Shown: piece after piece, positions 7,878-11,639 of the stretch
How the letters are laid out: each line of letters starts with the position of its first letter
Numbering within the stretch: position 1 is the stretch's first letter
Source: an uncultured Chloracidobacterium sp.
GTDB taxonomy: Bacteria > Acidobacteriota > Blastocatellia > Pyrinomonadales > Pyrinomonadaceae
DNA length: 11,639 bases
Reading direction: 5' to 3'
Assembly (NCBI GenBank): GCA_937941715.1
Contig: CALDGX010000174.1
Coordinates: 1 to 11,639, forward strand
Made by a program: the position numbers and the translations under genes
The notes under the pieces: model-generated
Told to the model about the DNA's origin: nothing
Seen by the model: the letters and a program-made list of their open reading frames with translations, nothing else
Databases searched by the model: none

Positions 7878-8510
7878 GTGAAGCATAGAGGGTTTTTTCT
7901 ATTATTGTGTTCGATATTCGTTGGAGTGTTTCTGGTGGGCGGAGTATCGGCACAGCCTTCAGCCGCTCAGGTAAAAAGGGACGTTTCGGGACCAAAGACC
8001 ATCTCGGTCACCGTGAACGGCCGCGGCAGCAAGGTTTGGAGCAAGGGGTACTCAAAATACGTTTGGGATGTGCCGTATTCGGCAAAGGTCAAGAGCGAAG
8101 AGCCGGGCGTCAACATCCTGGTCGAAGCGACGGCCAGTTATGACATCGTCGGTGGACGATATGTCTACTGGAAGTCGTTTGTCGCCGAAAATACCTACGA
8201 GGGCATTCCAAATCCGACGCCGGCCGAGGCCAATGCCCTGATCCAGAAATTCGGCGCGCAGAAGGTCATGCAGGGTTCGTTTTACGATATGGTCGGCCAG
8301 CCCGAAGTGATGCGGATCGCCGCAACGCCAAAGTTTATGTGGCATAACCTCAATTCGGTATCCTTCTTGGTCGAATGTACCTATATGTACAAGAAGTCGT
8401 ACACCGAGACCGAACGGGTGACCCGTACTTTCAGGGTCAGGCTCTACAGAAACAACAAGTCAGCCGAATGGCACAATTTGCTTCAGGTCGCTGACGAGAC
8501 CGAAGGCTAA
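7878..8510 (+). CDS. Secreted protein of unknown function, beta-rich
   Basis: This protein has 210 residues and starts at GTG behind a strong AAGGAG. Residues 1-25 form a signal peptide (KHR N-region, core GFFLLLCSIFVGVFLVGG, cleavage VSA|QP). The mature part shows alternating hydrophobic strands: TISVTVNG at 41-48, NILVEATASYDIV around 79-91, VSFLVECTYMYK at 161-172 and TRTFRVRLYRN at 182-192. The middle is Pro/Ala-rich and probably helical (NPTPAEANALIQKF). Only one mature Cys is seen (167), so no internal disulfide is expected. The strand-helix-strand layout could fit a small alpha+beta barrel such as NTF2-like, but I see no defining motif and do not assign one. It lies between the four-cysteine secreted protein and a hairpin-containing 69-nt gap. 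Confidence 0.87.
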   Translation: MKHRGFFLLLCSIFVGVFLVGGVSAQPSAAQVKRDVSGPKTISVTVNGRGSKVWSKGYSKYVWDVPYSAKVKSEEPGVNILVEATASYDIVGGRYVYWKSFVAENTYEGIPNPTPAEANALIQKFGAQKVMQGSFYDMVGQPEVMRIAATPKFMWHNLNSVSFLVECTYMYKKSYTETERVTRTFRVRLYRNNKSAEWHNLLQVADETEG

Positions 8511-8527
8511 GTCGTCAGTGCACCGTT

Positions 8528-8558
8528 ATCGCCGCGATCGATCAATGATCGCGGCGGT
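8528..8558 (+). terminator. Strong intercistronic stem-loop without a T tract
   Basis: A 10-bp perfect inverted repeat pairs 8530-8539 (CGCCGCGATC) with 8547-8556, around a 7-nt loop. It can be extended by a G-U and an A-U pair to 8528 and 8558. No run of T follows, so it is not a canonical intrinsic terminator. It lies in the longest gap of the cluster (8511-8579) and may act as an mRNA-stabilising, pausing or partial termination element. Confidence 0.5.
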
Positions 8559-8579
8559 TCGATCCGGGAGACCTCAATA

Positions 8580-8852
8580 ATGGCGTCACACAGTCAAAAC
8601 AAGCACCGTCTAAAAGCGGTCATTCTAAATCTGTTACTTAGCGGAGCCTCTTTCGTACTGATGATCATCGCCCTCGCGGCCGGATATCTGCCGTCAAGCA
8701 GCGTCAAAAGGTACGGCAACATTACCGCGTCGCAAAAACCGGTCAGCTATTGGCTGACGATCGCCGGGCTCTTTGTCATCGGCACCGTATTTCTGGCTCT
8801 CGGCCTCCGGGCGCTGAAGCGGTACCGAAGCAATGCCGGAAGCTACGAATAG
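8580..8852 (+). CDS. Small two-TM membrane protein of unknown function
   Basis: This is a 90-residue protein with two predicted membrane helices, about 13-36 (VILNLLLSGASFVLMIIALA) and 57-77 (YWLTIAGLFVIGTVFLALGL). They are joined by a polar loop of about 20 residues (SSSVKRYGNITASQKP). Both termini carry basic residues (KHRLK at the start, RALKRYR near the end), so by the positive-inside rule both ends should face the cytoplasm with the loop outside. ATG 8580 is preceded by GGGAG at 8566-8570, 9 nt away. It has no similarity I recognise. It follows the hairpin gap and lies 31 nt before the first of the paralogous lipoproteins. Confidence 0.8.
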   Translation: MASHSQNKHRLKAVILNLLLSGASFVLMIIALAAGYLPSSSVKRYGNITASQKPVSYWLTIAGLFVIGTVFLALGLRALKRYRSNAGSYE

Positions 8853-8868
8853 GACAATTCCAGATCAT

Positions 8869-8874
8869 AAGGAG
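8869..8874 (+). promoter_or_regulatory. Ribosome binding site AAGGAG supporting GTG 8884
   Basis: AAGGAG lies 9 nt before GTG 8884 and 18 nt before the in-frame ATG 8893. This favours the GTG start. The longer frame opening at ATG 8833 would overlap the preceding gene and bury the signal sequence. Confidence 0.75.
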
Positions 8875-8883
8875 AACCATCAA

Positions 8884-9549
8884 GTGAGAACAATGATCAT
8901 AATGGCCGCGTTGGCCATGGTACTTTCAGCCTGCGGCGGCACCGCCGACCCGAAGGCAGCTAACGCGGCAAACAAGCCAGCGAACGCAGTCGCGAACGCG
9001 GCGAATACGGCTGCCGCACCGGCGGCCGAGCCGGGCAAAATGTTCGTCAAATGGATGGCGGACGGAAATATGAGCCGCAGCAAAGATATCACCATCAAAC
9101 AGGGCCTTGTACGGATGTCCACCGAGGCTCCGGCGGCGGCAAAAAAGAACAAACTCGTCGTTTACGACCTGATCCTGGCAAACTACACATTTGATCCGGC
9201 CAACCTACCGGGCGCTATGCCCAAACAGTATGGCGATACGCTGATCGTCGTCCAGCTTATCGGTGAAAAGGACGCGTCACAGGACGGACCACCAAAGGCC
9301 GCTGCCTATCCTGCCGGTTCGGCGGCAGATGGTGATAATATATCGGGAAAGGTCTGGAACATTCTGATCAAGTACTCTGACGACGGCGTCAAAGACGGCA
9401 AGATCTTGGCCGATTCGCCAAAAGGCACTCGCCAGGGTCAGCTAAAGATCACATCGGTCGATGGCGGAAAGCTAACCGGCGAGATCGATGTCTATGACGA
9501 GGCCGGTAAGGTCAAAGGTTCGTTCACGGCGGACCTGCCCAAAAAATAG
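8884..9549 (+). CDS. Lipoprotein with Ala/Asn linker, paralogue A of a three-member family
   Basis: This protein has 221 residues, starting at GTG 8884. A short signal ends in lipobox LSAC with Cys17, followed by GG. Residues ~24-49 are an Ala/Asn/Pro-rich low-complexity linker, probably a flexible tether. The globular part includes KLVVYDLILANYTFD (90-104) and DTLIVVQLIGEKD (118-130), and closes with GQLKITSVDGGKLTGEIDV (185-203) and GKVKGSFTADL. The central and C-terminal blocks recur in the lipoprotein at 10991-11569 (MANYDLD, LLQLIGEEG, VTSV, GKIDV, VKGTFTAKI), and the C-terminal block also recurs in the gene at 9561-10061, so the three are paralogues. The family appears beta-rich and exported, with no catalytic motif recognised. 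The next gene's ATG is 11 nt downstream. Confidence 0.88.
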   Translation: MRTMIIMAALAMVLSACGGTADPKAANAANKPANAVANAANTAAAPAAEPGKMFVKWMADGNMSRSKDITIKQGLVRMSTEAPAAAKKNKLVVYDLILANYTFDPANLPGAMPKQYGDTLIVVQLIGEKDASQDGPPKAAAYPAGSAADGDNISGKVWNILIKYSDDGVKDGKILADSPKGTRQGQLKITSVDGGKLTGEIDVYDEAGKVKGSFTADLPKK

Positions 9550-9550
9550 T

Positions 9551-9555
9551 GAGGA
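9551..9555 (+). promoter_or_regulatory. Ribosome binding site GAGGA for ATG 9561
   Basis: GAGGA lies 5 nt before ATG 9561. It supports that start over the in-frame GTG at 9549, which overlaps the preceding stop codon and lacks its own spaced ribosome site. Confidence 0.7.
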
Positions 9556-9560
9556 AGAAT

Positions 9561-10061
9561 ATGAAAAAACTGATCATTTTAGCACTGGCCGCCATGTTGA
9601 TCTCGGCCTGCGGCGGCGGAGGCTGGGCCGTCAAATACAAGGGAAAGGACATAAAGTTCGAAAAGTCGGTCGGCCTGGCCAATTTTCGGCCCGATCTGCA
9701 GCAAGGACAGATCTACATCGCAAATTTTGAGCCCAAGGTTGACGGCAATTCGGTGATGACGATCGCCGATACCCAAAATGCCGGCGAGGCCTTTGTCGGG
9801 ATCTATTTCAAGACCAACAACCAGTCCGATTTTAAGAACTCGGTCAAGGCCGGCGACGTGTCGGACAGCATCACGAGTCTCTGGATCTCGAGCGGCGACG
9901 ACAAGCAGCGTGTCTCATTTGCCGAGGGCGGCAAGGTCACCGGCAAACTCGTCATCACCGAGGTGACCGACGACAAGATCAAGGGCACCATCGATGTTTC
10001 AAAGGGCGACTCGCGCGTGAGCGGCCCGTTTGAGGCCAAGATACTGTCCAAACATCTATAA
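9561..10061 (+). CDS. Small lipoprotein, paralogue B of the three-member family
   Basis: This protein has 166 residues. The signal (MKKLIILALAAMLISAC) ends in lipobox ISAC with Cys17, followed by four Gly; there is no Ala/Asn linker. The mature part begins with a strand region (WAVKYKGKDIKFEKS). It then has IYIANFEPKVDG at 51-62 and EAFVGIYFKT at 76-85, and ends with the family's C-terminal block: GKLVITEVTDDKIKGTIDV at 128-146 and VSGPFEAKI at 153-161. That block aligns position by position with those of paralogues A and C, but the central region is more diverged and shorter. It has no cysteine besides the lipidated one. Charged residues, mainly Lys and Asp, are abundant. Function is unknown. 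It lies 11 nt after paralogue A and 19 nt before the SH3-like lipoprotein gene. Confidence 0.87.
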   Translation: MKKLIILALAAMLISACGGGGWAVKYKGKDIKFEKSVGLANFRPDLQQGQIYIANFEPKVDGNSVMTIADTQNAGEAFVGIYFKTNNQSDFKNSVKAGDVSDSITSLWISSGDDKQRVSFAEGGKVTGKLVITEVTDDKIKGTIDVSKGDSRVSGPFEAKILSKHL

Positions 10062-10067
10062 ACCACC

Positions 10068-10074
10068 AAGGGGG
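10068..10074 (+). promoter_or_regulatory. Ribosome binding site AAGGGGG for ATG 10081
   Basis: This purine-rich site lies 6 nt before ATG 10081. It supports that start over the upstream in-frame TTG 10030, which lies inside the preceding gene. Confidence 0.75.
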
Positions 10075-10080
10075 AAAACA

Positions 10081-10971
10081 ATGAAATTCATCAAGATCAC
10101 ATTGATCGCCGCGAGTTTGGCAACTGTTCTCTCGGCCTGCGGCGGCGGAGCCAACAACGCCGCGTCTAACGCCGGCAACGCCGCGGCAAAAGCTACGGCA
10201 ACGCCCGAGGCCAAACCGGCCGTGACGCTCAAGCCCGGCGAGGTGCCGTTTGACGGTATGTCAAATGTCGGGACGACGGCAAAGGCCGGCGAGCATATAT
10301 TATGTCTCGACTCGCGTGCCGCTCAGGAGATCGCGTCAAAGCCGATCGCCGACGCGTCGGGCATCTTCTACAACCGCAAAATGGTCACACCCGGCGAATT
10401 TGAGTCCGAGATCGAAGATTTCGGCAAAAAATCAATGGTGCCCAACGCCTACATCATCGCTCTGCCCAAGGGGCAAAAGGCAAAGGTCGGCGACATCGTG
10501 CTGACCTGGTGGCAATCCGGCGGCGGAACGTTCCGGGCGATCGTCACCGAAGCGGCAAATCCGGCCGAGCCGACCGTCCGCTATCTCGGAATGTCGCCCC
10601 GCGAGGACAAGAGCGACAAGCTCAAACCCGATACCTTTGTCGTACTCAAAGATGCGTGGCAGCCCGGCAGTATGGTGGCCGCCAAGACCGCCGACGGCAA
10701 GACCGAGGCCGCGATGATCATTCGTGTCAATGGCGACAAGGTGCTCATTCGCGGATTTGCCGGCAAGATGAAGGTGGTCGCCAAGGCCGATCTCACGCCG
10801 GTTGCGTCCAACCCCAATGTCAAAGCCGGCGATAAGGTCAAAGCGGCGTTCTTTGCCAATTTTGACGACGGCGTCGTCGTCAGCGTTGATGCGGCCGCCG
10901 GAAAGATCACCGTTAAGAAAGAACCCGGAACCGAGCAGAAAGCCCTCGATTTTGGCGAGGTCTATAAATAA
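10081..10971 (+). CDS. Lipoprotein with three tandem SH3-like (KOW/Tudor-type) repeats
   Basis: This protein has 296 residues. The signal ends in lipobox LSAC with Cys20, followed by GGG and an Ala/Asn/Thr/Pro linker to about residue 49. A middle region (about 52-130, including CLDSRAAQEIAS and VPNAYIIALPKGQ) is unrecognised. Three repeat units follow, each opening with a Gly-x-x-Val turn: ~134-189 (KVGDIVLTWWQSGGGTFRAIV), ~194-240 (QPGSMVAAKTADGKTEAAMI, then GDKVLIRG) and ~247-296 (KAGDKVKAAFFANFDDGVVV, then GKITVKK). The pattern of a basic/Gly turn, a strand with an aromatic or Ala-rich end, a DG turn, a second strand, and then a 'GDKV-I' strand is typical of small SH3-like barrels that bind peptides or other ligands. 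This is inferred by eye; no family is named. The neighbours on both sides are lipoproteins of the paralogous family. Confidence 0.88.
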   Translation: MKFIKITLIAASLATVLSACGGGANNAASNAGNAAAKATATPEAKPAVTLKPGEVPFDGMSNVGTTAKAGEHILCLDSRAAQEIASKPIADASGIFYNRKMVTPGEFESEIEDFGKKSMVPNAYIIALPKGQKAKVGDIVLTWWQSGGGTFRAIVTEAANPAEPTVRYLGMSPREDKSDKLKPDTFVVLKDAWQPGSMVAAKTADGKTEAAMIIRVNGDKVLIRGFAGKMKVVAKADLTPVASNPNVKAGDKVKAAFFANFDDGVVVSVDAAAGKITVKKEPGTEQKALDFGEVYK

Positions 10972-10973
10972 AC

Positions 10974-10978
10974 AGGAG
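10974..10978 (+). promoter_or_regulatory. Ribosome binding site AGGAG for ATG 10991, long spacing
   Basis: AGGAG lies 12 nt before ATG 10991, longer than the 5-9 nt elsewhere in the cluster, which may lower initiation. No closer in-frame start exists, and the signal peptide begins at this ATG. Confidence 0.6.
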
Positions 10979-10990
10979 ACAAGCAAACAA

Positions 10991-11569
10991 ATGAAGCAAC
11001 TTATTTTCGCTATCATCGTCGGCGCCGCGGCACTCGCCTGCGGCGGCGGCATCGGCGGTTCGGCCAAGATGGACATCAAGGCCGGCGGCAAAGATACCAG
11101 CCTCGCCGTCAAGTCCAGCGGCAGCGACCGCAGCGTCAAAACCTTTACCGACGTCGGCGGCAAGGTGACGACCGCGACGTCGTTCTACGCGATCATGGCC
11201 AACTACGATCTCGACACCACCAATGTCGGGACCATGAAAAAGCCGCTCACCGCGCCCGAGCAGGTCCGCGTGCTGCTGCAGCTGATCGGCGAAGAGGGGA
11301 CCGACCAGAAATCCGACATTAAACCGGGTATCTATAAGGCCGATCCGAAGGAAAAGTATATGAAGCTCGATTCGCTGTCGGTCTCGACCTTTGCCGACGG
11401 CAAAGAGACAAATACGAGCTTTGACACCATGTTCAGCGGGTCCAAGATCACCGGCCAGGTCGAGGTCACATCCGTCACCGCCGACGCAGTCAGCGGCAAG
11501 ATCGACGTTACCGACGGCGATAAGTCCGTCAAGGGCACGTTTACCGCAAAGATCGCCGCCAAAAAGTGA
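10991..11569 (+). CDS. Lipoprotein, paralogue C of the three-member family; last gene of the cluster
   Basis: This protein has 192 residues. The short signal (MKQLIFAIIVGAAALAC) ends in lipobox ALAC with Cys17, followed by GGG. The mature N-terminus is Gly/Ser/Lys-rich instead of Ala/Asn-rich. The family blocks are clear: SFYAIMANYDLD at 64-75, VRVLLQLIGEEG at 92-103, then GQVEVTSVTADAVSGKIDV at 155-173 and VKGTFTAKI at 180-188. It is closest to paralogue A, sharing both the ANY-D and QLIGE blocks; paralogue B shares mainly the C-terminal block. It has no other cysteine and no enzyme motif. The stop TGA is 28 nt before a strong intrinsic terminator, so this is the end of the transcription unit. 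Confidence 0.88.
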   Translation: MKQLIFAIIVGAAALACGGGIGGSAKMDIKAGGKDTSLAVKSSGSDRSVKTFTDVGGKVTTATSFYAIMANYDLDTTNVGTMKKPLTAPEQVRVLLQLIGEEGTDQKSDIKPGIYKADPKEKYMKLDSLSVSTFADGKETNTSFDTMFSGSKITGQVEVTSVTADAVSGKIDVTDGDKSVKGTFTAKIAAKK

Positions 11570-11597
11570 TCGCCCGTTAAACTCTGCACAGAAGACG

Positions 11598-11636
11598 CGG
11601 TCGTCCGATAGATCTATCATCGGGCGGCCGTTTTTT
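11598..11636 (+). terminator. Rho-independent terminator of the rightward cluster
   Basis: A stem of at least 12 bp (11598-11609 pairing with 11619-11630, two of them G-U) is followed directly by six T (11631-11636). The loop region contains the palindrome ATAGATCTAT (11608-11617), which could extend or rearrange the top of the stem. It sits 28 nt after the last stop codon. Confidence 0.9.
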
Positions 11637-11639
11637 GCG

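Noticed and set aside
9549..9560. GTG 9549 overlapping the upstream stop as start of the second paralogous lipoprotein
   Set aside because: ATG 9561 has a properly spaced GAGGA and gives a standard 16-residue lipoprotein signal.
10432..11163. Long - strand open frame of 243 codons opposite two lipoprotein genes
   Set aside because: It is antisense to genes with lipoboxes and good ribosome sites, and it spans a gene boundary. Its translation is Leu/Gly/Arg/Asp-rich without domain pattern, and it is explained by GC-rich codon bias on the + strand.
10913..11620. Long - strand open frame of 235 codons opposite the last lipoprotein gene
   Set aside because: It would begin inside the terminator stem and run antisense to a gene with clear paralogues. 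No ribosome site or recognisable motif was seen.

Overview
The window looks like a chromosomal piece of an Acidobacteriota genome, most likely Blastocatellia/Pyrinomonadaceae-like. This is inferred from three things seen here: an OmpR-type winged helix fused through one membrane segment to a TolB/PD40 propeller; a DUF5117/DUF4953 metalloprotease; and a series of small lipoproteins whose lipid cysteine is followed by glycines and, in two of them, an Ala/Asn-rich linker. No rRNA, tRNA, CRISPR array, insertion sequence or phage gene was seen.

Left part (1-2918, + strand): the C-terminal end of a phosphodiester glycosidase (NAGPA-type) domain protein, a 116-nt gap, then an 829-residue exported zinc metalloprotease with HExxHxxGxxH and a Met-turn.

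Middle (2938-6617, - strand): a membrane-anchored CadC-like regulator with twelve propeller-type repeats, followed after 5 nt by a PheA/TfdB-type FAD-dependent monooxygenase. The two probably share a transcript. The monooxygenase converges on the metalloprotease with a 19-nt gap.

Right part (6655-11569, + strand): eight closely spaced genes, diverging from the regulator across a short AT-rich gap and ending at a strong intrinsic terminator (11598-11636). All eight products carry an export or membrane signal: five lipoproteins, two signal-peptidase-I-type secreted proteins and one two-TM protein. Three of the lipoproteins are paralogues of one another, and another carries three SH3-like repeats. 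I recognise no enzyme in this cluster, and its function is unknown. It is the best candidate for an undescribed envelope system in the window, with the divergent membrane regulator as a possible but unproven controller.

The cluster mostly uses strong AAGGAG-type ribosome sites, including ahead of two GTG starts. The metalloprotease, monooxygenase and regulator genes have weak or no visible Shine-Dalgarno sequences.
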